Made by a program: the position numbers and the translations under genes
The notes under the pieces: generated by a model
What the model saw: only the letters and a program-made list of their open reading frames with translations
What the model was told of the DNA's origin: nothing
Database searches by the model: none
In this document: piece by piece, positions 8,624 through 18,112 of the stretch
How the letters are laid out: each line of letters opens with the position of its first letter
Numbering within the stretch: the stretch's first letter is position 1
NCBI RefSeq assembly: GCF_029968035.1
Contig: NZ_JASCIQ010000002.1
Location: 1-64,000, forward strand
Reading direction: 5' to 3'
DNA from: Streptomyces cavernicola
GTDB taxonomy: Bacteria > Actinomycetota > Actinomycetes > Streptomycetales > Streptomycetaceae
Length of the DNA: 64,000 bases

Positions 8624-9468
8624 TCACCCCAGCTCCAACCCCCGCTCTGCGGCGGCCACTTCGGCCGCTACGCCCTCCGGGCCCGGCTCGTCCCCGGCCG
8701 TCCGCTCCGTCTCGTACCGCTGCTCGCCGAGGGCCGTGCGCAGGGCGCGCTCAAGGGCTTCCGTCTCGGCCCTTTCGGGTACGCAGCGGGGCCGGGCCGC
8801 GCGCCAGGCCGTGGCGGCGGCGAGGAGGCGGGCCGCGCGCGGGTCGTCCAAGGCGCGCAGCAGCACGGCGAGGCTCTCGGTGAGCGTGGCCGGGACGAGG
8901 ACGAGTTCGGCGCGGCGCGCGGCACCGCGCGCCGCAGGCCCTCCGCGACCAGGGGCAGGCCCGCGCGCGGGCTCGACTCGGCGGCGGTGATGCGGCCGTC
9001 GAGTTCGGCGATCGCCGCCTCGAACTGCGGTGGCGGCGTGGCGCGTTCGCCCTGGCGCCGAGCCGTCTCGCACTCCTGCCACAGGGCGAGCGCCTCGCGC
9101 AGGACCCGCGACGTGGTGGCCGGATCGCCCGCGCGCAGCGCCTCCGTACGCTGCCGGGCGCGGCGTTCGAGGCGGTGCAGGTCCACGTCGTCGGGGTCCG
9201 CGTCCCGTCGGTAGCCGCCGGGGGCCGAGGCGACCGCCCGGCGGCCGAGCGCCCGGCGGAGCCGGCCCGGCAGGGCCTGGAGTGCGGCGGGGGCGTCGGG
9301 CGGCGGGGCGTCCGCCCGCACCTCGTCGATGAGCGTCCCGACCGGGACCGTACGCCCCGTGTGCAGCGCGAGTGCGGCGAGGAGCGCGCGCACGCGGGGG
9401 CCGCCCACCGGGGCGGGGGCGCCCTGCTCGTCGCGCGCCGTCGTGGCGCCCAGGATTCGGTACCGCAC
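8624..9468 (-). pseudogene. Decayed SARP/BTAD-type regulator (frameshift and internal deletion)
   Basis: Reading from a GTG at 9468, the frame encodes an OmpR/SARP-like winged helix (VRYRILGATTARDEQG, then LLAALALHTGRTVPVGTLIDEV) and an Arg-rich BTAD-like helical stretch. Around 8918-8935 the sensible reading jumps to another frame, which continues as ELVLVPATLTESLAVLLRAL and runs to a stop at 8624. The downstream part resembles the C-terminal tail of large AfsR/LuxR-type regulators, so the middle (ATPase/TPR) section seems lost. The gene therefore carries at least one frameshift and probably an internal deletion. A sequencing error could explain the frameshift but not the missing middle. It lies 80 bp downstream of the asparagine-synthase-like gene on the same strand. 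Confidence 0.6.
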
Positions 9469-9548
9469 GGGTCCATTGTTCCCGCGGCCACTGACAACCG
9501 CCGGTGATCGGTCGCGCAGCCGGCCGGGGCCGAAGGGGGCGTACGGCC

Positions 9549-11657
9549 TCAGACCCCGGTGGGGCTGCCCGCGCCCCCGAGCGCCCCCCTGCGCTGCCCG
9601 AGCACGCCCTTGTGCGGGGTGATCCCGGAAGGCACCGCACGCGCGCGTGCCGGTGTGCCCGTCCAGCAGGTGCCGCGGCGGGACAGGAGCCGGCGCAGCC
9701 ACAGTTCGGTCGAGACGAGTTCGGCGAGGCCGTCGAGCCCGCTCCGGTCCCCGTCGGCGGCCTCCCGCAGGGCGCGCTGCACCACGCGGCCCTCGACCAG
9801 GCCCGCCTGGGCGAGCAGCGGCGCGGCGAACAGGTCGTCCAACTCCTCGACGGCGACGCGGAGTCCGGTGCCGACGGCGGCCGTGGACGAGGCCAGCGTC
9901 GGCTCGCCCCAGCCGTCCGGCAGCTCGGCGACCCCGGCGCCCTCCAGGACGGTGCGGAGGATCTCCGCGCGTGCGCCCGGTCGCACCCGGAGCGCCTCGG
10001 GGAGCGCCCGGCACGCGCGTACGACCTGGTTGTCGAGGAACGGGGCGTGCAGGCGCTGGAAGCGGACCTCCGCGGCCTGTTCCAGGACCCGCAGGTCGGC
10101 GGCGTGCCGGGTCAGGGCGGCTCGGGCGCGCAGCTCGCCGGGGTGCTGGCCGGGGCCCGGTCCCGGGCGGGTCGCCGCCTGTTCGAGGCGAACCGATACT
10201 TCAGCGAGCGCCTCGCCGGTCAGCCACCGCGCGGCGGGCCCCGGTCTCGCCCAGGCGAGCGCCGCGAGGGAGGCGCCGACCGCGCCCGCGGGCTCCTCGA
10301 ACCTGCCCTCTCTCAGACGTACGGCGGCGTCCTCGATGCCTGCGCGGTACGACGTACGGGCGAGACGGCGGGCGGCCGCGTACACCCGCGCGGGGACGAG
10401 AACCGATCCCTCCGCCTTGGCCAACGCCGCGACGGGGCGCACGAGATGGCGTCTGCGCCGGTCCATCAGGAGGTCCGCCAGGCGCGCGGGGTGGGCGTCG
10501 AGCACCTGGCGTGCGCCGTACCCGGTGAAGTGGTCGGCGCTGCCCGAGGCGAGGCGGGCGCGGTGGCGTGCGGCGGTCACCAGAGAGGGGCCCGGCTCGT
10601 CGGTGAGCGGCCCCTCCAAGTCGGCGTAGGGCAGGGCCTCTTCGCCCGCCGCGACCACGACGTGGTGCAGGCGCGGGTTGGCCGCGATGGCGCCCGCGCG
10701 CTGCAGTTCGGCCTCGCGCCCGCCGGTGGCCAGGTCGTTGAAGGTGACGGCGAGGAGCCGCTCGCCCGCGCCGGTGCCGTGGCCGAGGACGGTGCCGGGC
10801 AGTCCGGGCAGCCCCGCGGCGAGCAGCGCGAGCGTGCCGGACGCCGGCCCGCCGGAGAGGTCGGCGCCGATGCCGGGCACGGGTCTGCGCGCGCCGCGCC
10901 GCTCCGCGGGCCCCATGCCGGGGACCGGGCCCGGGTCGATGTCCGGGACGTGCCGGGGCGCGGCGAGCCGGGTGCGCACGGCCTCGACCAGGGCGTCGCG
11001 GACGCCGTCCACCGCCCGCGCGCCGTCCATCTGCGGTGCGGCGACGACGAGCGAGGCGAGCGGTTCGTACCCGGCGATCTCGCGGGCGCCGTCGCGCAGG
11101 ATCAGGGCGTGGCCGGGCGGGATGCGGTGCACGCCGAGGTAGGGCGTCGAGTCGTGCAGGGCCTCGGGGACGTCGGGGCAGGCGAGCAGGGCCGCGAGGT
11201 GGCCGATGTCCAGGTTGGCCTCGATGAGGTCGGCGAGCGGCAGGGCCGCGGTGGCGTACGCCGTGCCGCCCGCCCAGGGGGTGTGGAAGACGGGGCGCGC
11301 GCCCGCGAGGTCGCCCGCGACGGTGATGCGGCGGCCGACCTGGACGACCGCGGTGTAGCTGCCGGGCCAGGCGGTGAGGTGGCGCAGGGCGCCGCCGCGG
11401 GCCGCGAACAGGCCGACCCGCAGCTGTTCGTCACTCGCCCCGCAGGTGCCGAGTACGGCGATCCTGGTGCGCTCGTCGGCCTTGACGACGCGGACCTCGT
11501 CGGGCCGCCAGTCGCCGACCGCCCACAGCGGATCCGGGTCGCCCCACAGGAGTTGGGAGCCGACGGGGTGCACGGTCTCGCCGCCGTCGTGCGCATCGGG
11601 CGCCATGGCCGGGCCCGTCCTCGCGGTGGTACTGCTCCACCCCACCAGCCACCGCAT
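9549..11657 (-). CDS. Asparagine synthase-like protein (lasso cyclase/AsnB homologue), orphan
   Basis: A 702-aa protein with an Ntn-like N-terminal half ([20 protein letters not shown], then [13 protein letters not shown]) and an adenylating synthetase C-terminal half. The family includes AsnB and the macrolactam synthetases of lasso peptides. The N-terminus lacks the catalytic Cys needed to hydrolyse glutamine. The pyrophosphate loop, normally SGGxDS, reads SGGPASG, so the Asp is replaced. No precursor peptide or B1/B2 protein gene is next to it. The ATG at 11657 has a GGAGG site five bases upstream, so I prefer it to 11669. Homologues are common beside the NsdA-like gene in Streptomyces (from memory); the true substrate is unknown. 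Confidence 0.78.
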   Translation of the reverse strand: MRWLVGWSSTTARTGPAMAPDAHDGGETVHPVGSQLLWGDPDPLWAVGDWRPDEVRVVKADERTRIAVLGTCGASDEQLRVGLFAARGGALRHLTAWPGSYTAVVQVGRRITVAGDLAGARPVFHTPWAGGTAYATAALPLADLIEANLDIGHLAALLACPDVPEALHDSTPYLGVHRIPPGHALILRDGAREIAGYEPLASLVVAAPQMDGARAVDGVRDALVEAVRTRLAAPRHVPDIDPGPVPGMGPAERRGARRPVPGIGADLSGGPASGTLALLAAGLPGLPGTVLGHGTGAGERLLAVTFNDLATGGREAELQRAGAIAANPRLHHVVVAAGEEALPYADLEGPLTDEPGPSLVTAARHRARLASGSADHFTGYGARQVLDAHPARLADLLMDRRRRHLVRPVAALAKAEGSVLVPARVYAAARRLARTSYRAGIEDAAVRLREGRFEEPAGAVGASLAALAWARPGPAARWLTGEALAEVSVRLEQAATRPGPGPGQHPGELRARAALTRHAADLRVLEQAAEVRFQRLHAPFLDNQVVRACRALPEALRVRPGARAEILRTVLEGAGVAELPDGWGEPTLASSTAAVGTGLRVAVEELDDLFAAPLLAQAGLVEGRVVQRALREAADGDRSGLDGLAELVSTELWLRRLLSRRGTCWTGTPARARAVPSGITPHKGVLGQRRGALGGAGSPTGV

Positions 11658-12269
11658 CGACGCCTCCACAGGCTGTGGACAACCGAACCGAAGAAGCCGG
11701 AGCGCTGCCGGAGCACTGCCGGGAACTCAGGTCCATGCTGCCACGAAGAAGGCGTACGAGAGGGGTTCCGGGAGCGTACGGGCATGCCTCAACGCGCCCC
11801 CGGATTCGGACACTTGAGACATCTCGGGGGCGATCGGCAGGCATCGATATTTGGCCAATTCGGTGTCCGCGCAAACGGCACCACAGCAGGGGACGAGGGC
11901 TGGCACGCGCGCGTGGGGCCTACGGATCGACACAGTCCGGGAGGCGCCCATCACCTCCCGGACCGCTCCGCCGCCCGCGGGGATGAAGGCGGCGGCATCC
12001 CCCAGCCCACTGGTTCCAGTGCACAGCGGGCCGACCCACGCACCGCCCATGGAAGCGCTCCCCCCGGGTGTCCGAGAAGAGCGCACATGCGGGCGCACGG
12101 CCACACGCCCGGAGCACGACCGACGGGACCCGCACTCCTGTACAGACAACATTCCCGCCATCCGGAACCAGGGCCCTTAACGCTTGGAATGCGGGGAACT
12201 ACGCTGGGTTTACGAATGCCGCGTGGTTATGCCAAAGCCGCGGCAGCCGTCTGTGTCGAGGGGTGGCGC
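11658..12269. other. Long divergent intergenic region with hairpin and promoter
   Basis: About 610 bp between the divergent asparagine-synthase-like and NsdA-like genes; I see no credible coding sequence. A perfect inverted repeat with 10-bp arms (GTCCGGGAGG at 11935-11944, complement at 11954-11963) could be an operator, a terminator stem or part of a small RNA. A sigma-70-like promoter for the rightward gene is TTAACG at 12177-12182 and TACGCT at 12200-12205 with a 17-base spacer. Confidence 0.5.
12177..12205 (+). promoter_or_regulatory. Candidate promoter of the NsdA-like gene
   Basis: The -35 hexamer TTAACG and -10 hexamer TACGCT are separated by 17 bases, with the start codon 64 bases downstream. 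This is read from the sequence only. Confidence 0.35.
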
Positions 12270-13715
12270 ATGTCCAGGGAGCAACGCGGGCCGAACGAAA
12301 AGCTCGGCGCGGTTCTCGCCCTCGCGGGAATCAGCAACGCCGGCCTGGCACGAAGGGTCAACGACCTCGGTGCACAGCGGGGGTTGACGCTTCGCTACGA
12401 CAAGACCTCGGTGGCCCGCTGGGTCTCCAAGGGCATGGTGCCGCAGGGCGCAGCGCCGCATCTGATCGCCGCGGCCATCGGCCAGAAGCTGGGCCGCCCG
12501 GTGCCGCTGCACGAGATCGGACTCGCGGACGCGGACCCGGCGCCCGAAGTGGGCCTCGCCTTCCCGCGCGACGTCGGTGCGGCGGTGAAGTCCGCGACGG
12601 AGCTGTACCGCCTGGACCTCGCGGGCCGCAGGGCCGGAGGGGGCGGCATCTGGCAGTCCCTGGCCGGCTCCTTCGCCGTGAGCGCGTACGCGACCCCGGC
12701 GTCCCGGTGGCTGATAACCCCCGCCGACAGCTCCGTGGAGCGCTCCCCCGAGAGCGCCGCGGAGGGCGACACGGCCGCCGCGGCGGGCGAGACGCTGCAG
12801 CGCGTCGGCCACAGCGACGTGCACAAGCTGCGTGAGGCCGCCGAGGACGCGCGCCGCTGGGACTCCAAGTACGGCGGCGGGGACTGGCGTTCGTCGATGG
12901 TCCCGGAGTGCCTGCGGGTCGAGGCGGCCCCGCTACTCCTCGGCTCGTACTCCGACGAGGTCGGCCGCGCCCTGTTCGGAGCGACGGCCGAACTGACCCG
13001 CCTCGCGGGCTGGATGGCCTTCGACACGGGCCAGCAGGAGGCCGCCCAGCGCTACTACATCCAGGCGTTACGCCTCGCCAGGGCCGCCGCCGACGTCCCC
13101 CTCGGGGGGTACGTCCTCGCGTCGATGTCCCTCCAGGCCACCTACCGCGGCTTCGGCGACGAGGGCGTGGACCTCGCGCAGGCCGCCATCGAGCGCAACC
13201 GCGGCCTCGCCACCGCACGCACCATGAGCTTCTTCCGCCTCATCGAGGCGCGGGCACACGCGCGTGCGGGCGACGCGCAGGCCGCGGGGGCCGCGCTCAA
13301 GGCCGCCGAGGGCTGGCTGGAGCGCGCGCGGGACGGCGACAACGACCCGCAGTGGCTCGGCTTCTACTCGTACGACCGCTTCGCCGCCGACGCCGCGGAG
13401 TGCTACCGCGACCTGAAGGCGCCGCGCCAGGTGCGCCGCTTCACCGAGCAGGCGCTGTCCCGGCCGACCGAGGAGTTCGTCCGCTCGCACGGCCTGCGGC
13501 TCGTGGTCAGCGCGGTCGCCGAGCTGGAGTCGGGCAACCTGGACGCGGCGTGCGCGCAGGGCCTGCGCGCCGTCGAAGTGGCCGGACGCATCTCTTCCGC
13601 CCGTACGACGGAGTACGTGCGGGACCTGCTGCACCGCCTGGAGGCGCACGGCGACGAGCCGCGCGTCGCGGAGCTGCGGGAACGGGCGAGGCCGCTGCTG
13701 GTCGCCCCGGCGTGA
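12270..13715 (+). CDS. NsdA-like transcriptional regulator (sporulation-associated)
   Basis: A 481-aa protein. Residues 1-85 form a helix-turn-helix-like head ([20 protein letters not shown], then [13 protein letters not shown]). The rest is a helical, TPR-like array with [20 protein letters not shown] and similar pairs. This is the architecture of Streptomyces NsdA/NsdB-type proteins, which repress antibiotic production and sporulation, and of SCO4114, recorded as a sporulation-associated protein in the syntenic position. The ATG at 12270 follows a GAGGGG site. The same frame is open for about 2.8 kb upstream, but that is a non-coding shadow of the opposite-strand genes. Its exact regulatory targets are not known. 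Confidence 0.8.
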   Translation: MSREQRGPNEKLGAVLALAGISNAGLARRVNDLGAQRGLTLRYDKTSVARWVSKGMVPQGAAPHLIAAAIGQKLGRPVPLHEIGLADADPAPEVGLAFPRDVGAAVKSATELYRLDLAGRRAGGGGIWQSLAGSFAVSAYATPASRWLITPADSSVERSPESAAEGDTAAAAGETLQRVGHSDVHKLREAAEDARRWDSKYGGGDWRSSMVPECLRVEAAPLLLGSYSDEVGRALFGATAELTRLAGWMAFDTGQQEAAQRYYIQALRLARAAADVPLGGYVLASMSLQATYRGFGDEGVDLAQAAIERNRGLATARTMSFFRLIEARAHARAGDAQAAGAALKAAEGWLERARDGDNDPQWLGFYSYDRFAADAAECYRDLKAPRQVRRFTEQALSRPTEEFVRSHGLRLVVSAVAELESGNLDAACAQGLRAVEVAGRISSARTTEYVRDLLHRLEAHGDEPRVAELRERARPLLVAPA

Positions 13716-13843
13716 GGCGAGCGTCCGGAACATGAGCGTCCGGCGCACCGCCCCTTGTCACCTCGGCAGCAGTCCATGATCCTTTCGGGTTTGAAGGCAT
13801 TGTCAGTGGCGCAGTGCACTATCGGACCTGGGAGGTGGAGCGC

Positions 13844-15043
13844 ATGACGTACGACTGCGACGTGCTGGTGATCGGCGGCGGGATCGTCGGCCTGTCCACT
13901 GCGTACGCACTGACGCGCACCCGTCCGGGCACCCGCGTCACGGTCCTGGAGAAGGAGCCCGGCCCGGCCCGGCACCAGACGGGGCGCAACAGCGGAGTGA
14001 TCCACAGCGGGATCTACTACGCCCCGGGCTCGCTCAAGGCGAAGTACGCGGTGCGCGGCGCCGCGGAGATGGTCAAGTTCTGCGCGGAGTACGACATTCC
14101 GCATGCCGTCACCGGCAAGCTGATCGTCGCCACGGACCGCGCGGAGCTGCCCCGGCTGCACGCGCTCGTGCAGCGCGGCCGGGAGAACGGCATCCCGGTC
14201 AGGGAGCTCGGCCCCGCCCAGATAGCGGAGTTCGAGCCACAGGTCAGCGGCATCGCCGGCATTCACGTCGGCACGACGGGCGTATGCGACTTCACGGCCG
14301 TCGCCGACCGCCTCGCCCGCGCCTCGGGCGCCGAGGTGCGGTACGGCGCGGAGGTCACGGTGATCGACCGCCGCCCCGAGCGAGGCGTAGCGGTGCGCAC
14401 GTCGGACGGCACGGTGCTGCGCGCCCGCGCCCTGGTCAACTGCGCGGGCCTGCACTGCGACCGGGTGGCCCGGCTCGCGGGCGACGACCCGGGCATGCGG
14501 ATCGTCCCCTTCCGCGGGGAGTACTACGACCTGGCCAGACCCGAGCTTGTGCGTGGCCTGGTCTATCCGGTGCCCGACCCGGCCTTCCCGTTCCTCGGCG
14601 TGCACCTCACGCGCGGGGTCGACGGCGGCGTGCACATCGGCCCCAACGCCGTCCCGGCCCTGGCCCGCGAGGGGTACGACTGGTCGGTGCTCCGCCCCCG
14701 GGACCTCGCCGAGACGCTGACCTGGCCCGGCAGCCGCCACATCGCCCGCAGACACTGGCGGTACGGAGCGGGCGAGCTGCAGCGCTCCCTGTCCAAGGGC
14801 GCCTTCACGGACGCGGTGCGCCGGCTGCTTCCCGCCGTCACGGAGGACGACCTGCGGCCCGCGAAGGCCGGGGTGCGCGCCCAGGCGGTGCTGCGCGACG
14901 GCACGCTGGTCGACGACTTCCTGATCCGCGAGGCGCCGCGCACGGTCCACGTCCTGAACGCCCCGTCCCCCGCAGCGACGGCCTCCCTGCCCATCGGCCG
15001 CGAGGTGGCCCGCAGGGCCCTCCGGGCGCTGGACTCGGTGTAA
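13844..15043 (+). CDS. lhgO: L-2-hydroxyglutarate oxidase
   Basis: A 399-aa FAD-dependent oxidoreductase of the DAO family. It has the N-terminal Rossmann motif VLVIGGGIVGLSTAYALT and the LhgO signature RHQTGRNSGVIHSGIYY at about residues 45-60, with substrate-side motifs such as GKLIVATD further on. LhgO oxidises L-2-hydroxyglutarate to 2-oxoglutarate and repairs a by-product of central metabolism. The ATG at 13844 is preceded by GGGAGGTGGAG. The stop codon region has been copied downstream: a 37-bp unit spanning the last codons and TAA repeats immediately after the gene. Confidence 0.92.
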   Translation: MTYDCDVLVIGGGIVGLSTAYALTRTRPGTRVTVLEKEPGPARHQTGRNSGVIHSGIYYAPGSLKAKYAVRGAAEMVKFCAEYDIPHAVTGKLIVATDRAELPRLHALVQRGRENGIPVRELGPAQIAEFEPQVSGIAGIHVGTTGVCDFTAVADRLARASGAEVRYGAEVTVIDRRPERGVAVRTSDGTVLRARALVNCAGLHCDRVARLAGDDPGMRIVPFRGEYYDLARPELVRGLVYPVPDPAFPFLGVHLTRGVDGGVHIGPNAVPALAREGYDWSVLRPRDLAETLTWPGSRHIARRHWRYGAGELQRSLSKGAFTDAVRRLLPAVTEDDLRPAKAGVRAQAVLRDGTLVDDFLIREAPRTVHVLNAPSPAATASLPIGREVARRALRALDSV

Positions 15044-15119
15044 GGACCGCCCGGTCCTCGGGGCGCTGGACGCGGTGTAAGGACCGCCCGGTCCTCGGGG
15101 TGCTGGACGCGGTGTAAGG
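15026..15119 (+). repeat. 37-bp tandem repeat spanning the lhgO stop codon
   Basis: A 37-bp unit begins in the last codons of lhgO (GCGCTGGACTCGGTGTAA) and repeats at 15026, 15063 and 15100; the last copy is partial. Each full unit holds GGACCGCCCGGTCC, a short perfect stem. Because every copy carries an in-phase-looking TAA, the array grew by duplicating the gene end. The stems may act as a terminator. Confidence 0.85.
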
Positions 15120-15120
15120 C

Positions 15121-15600
15121 GTGCGCCTTCGGGATCACGTTCCACGCCGTCGGCCATCGCACCCTCGGCCACCGCGCCCTCGGCCACCGCACCCTCGGCC
15201 ACCGCACCCTCGATCGCCCTGCGGGCTCGTCCTCAAACGCTGGACGGGCTGAATTTCGCAGCCCGCCCAGGCGCAAGCCGGCGGCACCACGGCCCCGAGC
15301 CGGGGACGGTCACGGTCGCACCGAGCCGAGCAAGGGCCCAAGCCAAAGGGATCCCGGCCGGGCAAGAACCCGAGCCGAGAGGGCCCCGGGTCGAGAAAGG
15401 GATGGCCAAGCAAGGTCCCAAGTCCAGCCAGGGACGACGGCCGAGCCAGGGACGACGGCCGAGAAAGACCCGAGCCAAGAGCCTTCGGCCGAGCAAGTAC
15501 CGAGCCAAGAGGGACCCGGCCAAGCAAAGCCCCCCGCCGAGCAAGAGACAACAGCCCAGCCACGGACGACGGCCGCACCCCCGCGCCGCACCCCCGTAAA
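15121..15600. repeat. Degenerate minisatellite intergenic region
   Basis: About 480 bp without a credible gene. At 15151-15210 there are four 15-bp copies of CGGCCACCGCACCCT. Then comes GCGGGCTCGTCCTCAAACGC with TGGACGGGCT at 15221-15250, a short element that I recall as a recurrent intergenic sequence in many Streptomyces genomes. From about 15300 to 15570 there is an A/G-skewed array of degenerate 13-15-bp units built on CCGAGCCAAGAG and GGACGACGGCCGAG. Open frames through it encode only low-complexity peptide. Confidence 0.7.
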
Positions 15601-15612
15601 ATTGCTCTCACT

Positions 15613-16527
15613 GTGTCTGATTTCCACGCGCCCGACGCCCCCGAAGCCGCCCCGACGACGCCCGCCGCTCCGGCCGCCGCAGAACCGAGCGCGGCCCCGG
15701 CCCGGGAACCGGCCTCCGCCCCGGAACCGACCGCGGAGCGGGCCGCCGCCGAGCAGCCCGTCGACGCGCAGCCCGTCGACGCGCCCCGCCGCGCCCGCCC
15801 GAAGAGCGAGCCCCGCTTCCCGGACGGGCCCGCGCCCGACCCCGCGGGCTCGCACCACGAGCGCCGGATCCGCAGCTTCCAGCCGCGCCGCAGCCGGGTC
15901 ACCACCAGCCAGGCCGAGTATCTGCAGCGGCTCTGGCCCAAGTGGGGCCTGGACATCGACGGCCTCGGCAAGCTCGATCTGGACGAGATGTTCGGCGGGC
16001 TCCCCGTCGTCCTGGAGATCGGCTTCGGCATGGGCGAGGCCACCGCGCAGATGGCGGCCGACGACCCGGACACCGGCATCCTCGCGGTCGACGTGCACAC
16101 GCCCGGCATGGGCAACCTGCTGGGCCTCGCCGAGCGCGGCGGCATGACCAACGTCCGCGTGGCCAACGGCGACGCGATCATCCTGCTCCGCGAGATGCTG
16201 CCCCCGGCCTCCCTCGACGGCCTGCGCGTCTACTTCCCGGACCCCTGGCCCAAGAAGCGCCACAACAAGCGCCGCCTGATCCAGCCGGAGTTCCTCACGC
16301 TCGCCGCGCACTCCCTCAAGCCGGGCGCCCTGGTGCACTGCGCCACCGACTGGGAGGAGTACGCGGAGCAGATGCTGGAAGTCCTCACCGCGCACCCCGA
16401 CTACGCCAACACCCAGGACGACGGCGGCTTCGCCCCGCGCCCCGCCTTCCGCCCCCTGACCCGCTTCGAGGGCCAGGGCCTGGACAAGGGGCACGTCGTC
16501 CACGACCTGCTGTTCCGCAGGAAGTAA
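15613..16527 (+). CDS. trmB: tRNA (guanine-N7-)-methyltransferase
   Basis: A 304-aa SAM-dependent methyltransferase that makes m7G46 in tRNA. The first about 90 residues are an Ala/Pro/Glu-rich extension typical of Streptomyces homologues. The catalytic domain has the SAM-binding motif EIGFGMGEAT and the TrmB hallmark YFPDPWPKKRHNKRR. The protein starts at GTG 15613, twelve bases after an AT-rich TAAAATT stretch that may be a -10 element, so translation may be leaderless or nearly so. The syntenic S. coelicolor gene is SCO4111 (from memory). Its stop codon lies inside the first unit of a 12-bp tandem repeat. Confidence 0.93.
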   Translation: MSDFHAPDAPEAAPTTPAAPAAAEPSAAPAREPASAPEPTAERAAAEQPVDAQPVDAPRRARPKSEPRFPDGPAPDPAGSHHERRIRSFQPRRSRVTTSQAEYLQRLWPKWGLDIDGLGKLDLDEMFGGLPVVLEIGFGMGEATAQMAADDPDTGILAVDVHTPGMGNLLGLAERGGMTNVRVANGDAIILLREMLPPASLDGLRVYFPDPWPKKRHNKRRLIQPEFLTLAAHSLKPGALVHCATDWEEYAEQMLEVLTAHPDYANTQDDGGFAPRPAFRPLTRFEGQGLDKGHVVHDLLFRRK

Positions 16528-16632
16528 TTCAGGAAGTAGTTCAGGACGTAGCTCAGGACGTAGTTCAGGAAGCAGCTCAGACAGTTCAGGAAGCAGCTCA
16601 AGTCGTAGTTCAGGAGCCGCTCAGGAAGCAGG
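16519..16632 (+). repeat. 12-bp tandem repeat starting at the trmB stop codon
   Basis: Ten units of the form AGGAAGTAGTTC follow one another: eight are 12 bp or start as such, one is 9 bp (16579-16587), one 11 bp, and the last is partial. The first unit contains the final Arg-Lys codons and TAA of trmB. The pattern parallels the 37-bp array at the lhgO end. Confidence 0.88.
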
Positions 16633-16713
16633 TTTCGCCCCGCCTGCCCGAAAGGTCCGGAAGAGTCGAGCTCGCATTCGCGAACACCATCGCCCAACCG
16701 GCACCCCGCTCGT

Positions 16714-16729
16714 TATCGTCGAACGCGTG
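16714..16729 (+). promoter_or_regulatory. Leaderless-type promoter of the PrsW-like gene
   Basis: TATCGT at 16714-16719 is seven bases upstream of the GTG at 16727, and no ribosome binding site is present. This spacing is typical of Streptomyces leaderless transcripts starting at the initiation codon. Confidence 0.45.
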
Positions 16730-18112
16730 ACCCTCGCGCCTCTTCCCCACGCCCCGCAGTCCGGGACGTCCTGGTGGCGGCGCTCGTTCAAGCGGCGGCA
16801 CTCGGTCAAGCTGTGGACGCTCGGCACCCTGCTCGCGCTCTCCGGTCTGGTGATCCTCGCCCTGGTCCGGGAGGAGACCGGCACCGAGGGCTTCCTGGTC
16901 GGCCTCGGCCTGGCCACGCTGCCGGTGCCGCTGCTCACCGCCGCGTTCCGCTGGCTGGACCGGGTCGAGCCGGGCCCCTGGCGGAACCTGTTCTTCTCCT
17001 TCGCCTGGGGCGCCTGCGCCGCCGCGCTCATAGCGATCGTGGCGAACTCCTTCGCGACCCGCTGGATAGAGACGGCCACCGCCGACCCGGCCGGCGCCGA
17101 CGCATGGGGCGCGACCGTCATAGCGCCCGTCGTCGAGGAGTCCGCCAAGGCCGCCGCCGTACTGCTCGTCTTCCTGTTCCGCAGACGGGAGTTCACCGGG
17201 ATAGTCGACGGGGTGGTGATAGCCGGGGTCACCGCCACCGGCTTCGCGTTCACCGAGAACATCCTCTATCTGGGCACCGCGTACGGCACCGACGAGGCCA
17301 GCGGCATCACCGGCCTCGCCCTCGACTCGGTCACCGCCGCGACGTTCTTCGTCCGCATCGTGATGTCGCCCTTCGCGCACCCGCTGTTCACGGTGCTCAC
17401 CGGCATCGGCTTCGGCCTCGCGGCCCGCGCCGCGCACCGCAGGCGCGTCCGCCGCTTCCTGCTCCCCCTCCTGGGGCTCGTCCTCGCGATGGCCATGCAC
17501 GCCATCTGGAACGGCTCGGCGGTCTTCGGCGGGTTCGGCTTCCTCTTCGTCTACGTCGGCCTGATGGTCCCCGCCTTCGCGCTCCTGACCTGGCTCACGA
17601 TCTGGACGCGCCAGCGCGAGCTGCGCACCATCCGCACCGAACTGCCCGTCTACGCCGCGGCCGGCTGGATCGGCCCCCTGGAGGCGTACGCGCTCTCCTC
17701 CATGCGGGCCCGCGGCCTCGCCCGCGACCACGCCGCGTACATCGGCGGCCCGTCAGCGGCCCGGACGGTCGCGGAGTACGAGGCGTACGCGACGTCCCTG
17801 GCGTTCCTGCGGCACCGAGGGCGGAGCGGCCGGGCGGGCCCGGAGTTCGTCTCCCGCGAGCGGGAACTCCTGGACGAGATCTGGCGGCGCCGCGAGACAG
17901 CCCGCCCCGCCCTGGCCCACGCGGCCCGCGCCACGGCCCCACCGATCCCCGCACCCCGCCCGCACCCGTACGCGTACCCCTACGCGCCTCCGTACGCGCC
18001 TCCGTACGCCTACGCGCAACCGCACCTCACGTACGTGCCGAGCCCCGCGGCGCACGGACCGCACGCGTACGCGCCGTACGCCCCGGCCCACAACCCCTAC
18101 CGCTCAGGCTGA
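16727..18112 (+). CDS. PrsW family intramembrane metalloprotease
   Basis: A 461-aa integral membrane protein with about eight hydrophobic segments in residues 25-300. It carries the PrsW active-site motifs: APVVEESAKA (EExxxK), GFAFTENILY (FxxxEN), a His in SPFAHPLFT, and AMHAIWN. PrsW-type glutamic-type proteases cut anti-sigma factors in the membrane in Bacillus. The substrate here is unknown, but the membrane-tethered sigma factor encoded at 6713 is an interesting local candidate (inference only). The cytoplasmic C-terminal tail (residues about 400-461) is a Pro-Tyr-Ala repeat. The last bases overlap the convergent aldo/keto reductase gene. Confidence 0.88.
   Translation: MTLAPLPHAPQSGTSWWRRSFKRRHSVKLWTLGTLLALSGLVILALVREETGTEGFLVGLGLATLPVPLLTAAFRWLDRVEPGPWRNLFFSFAWGACAAALIAIVANSFATRWIETATADPAGADAWGATVIAPVVEESAKAAAVLLVFLFRRREFTGIVDGVVIAGVTATGFAFTENILYLGTAYGTDEASGITGLALDSVTAATFFVRIVMSPFAHPLFTVLTGIGFGLAARAAHRRRVRRFLLPLLGLVLAMAMHAIWNGSAVFGGFGFLFVYVGLMVPAFALLTWLTIWTRQRELRTIRTELPVYAAAGWIGPLEAYALSSMRARGLARDHAAYIGGPSAARTVAEYEAYATSLAFLRHRGRSGRAGPEFVSRERELLDEIWRRRETARPALAHAARATAPPIPAPRPHPYAYPYAPPYAPPYAYAQPHLTYVPSPAAHGPHAYAPYAPAHNPYRSG

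Noticed and set aside
9504..12269. Upstream extension of the NsdA-like frame by about 920 codons
   Set aside because: The extension runs opposite to the asparagine-synthase-like gene and has no domain; the start at 12270 has a good ribosome site and fits the family length.
15151..16632. CRISPR array
   Set aside because: The repeats are contiguous 12-, 15- and 37-bp units without unique spacers, and no cas genes are present in the window.
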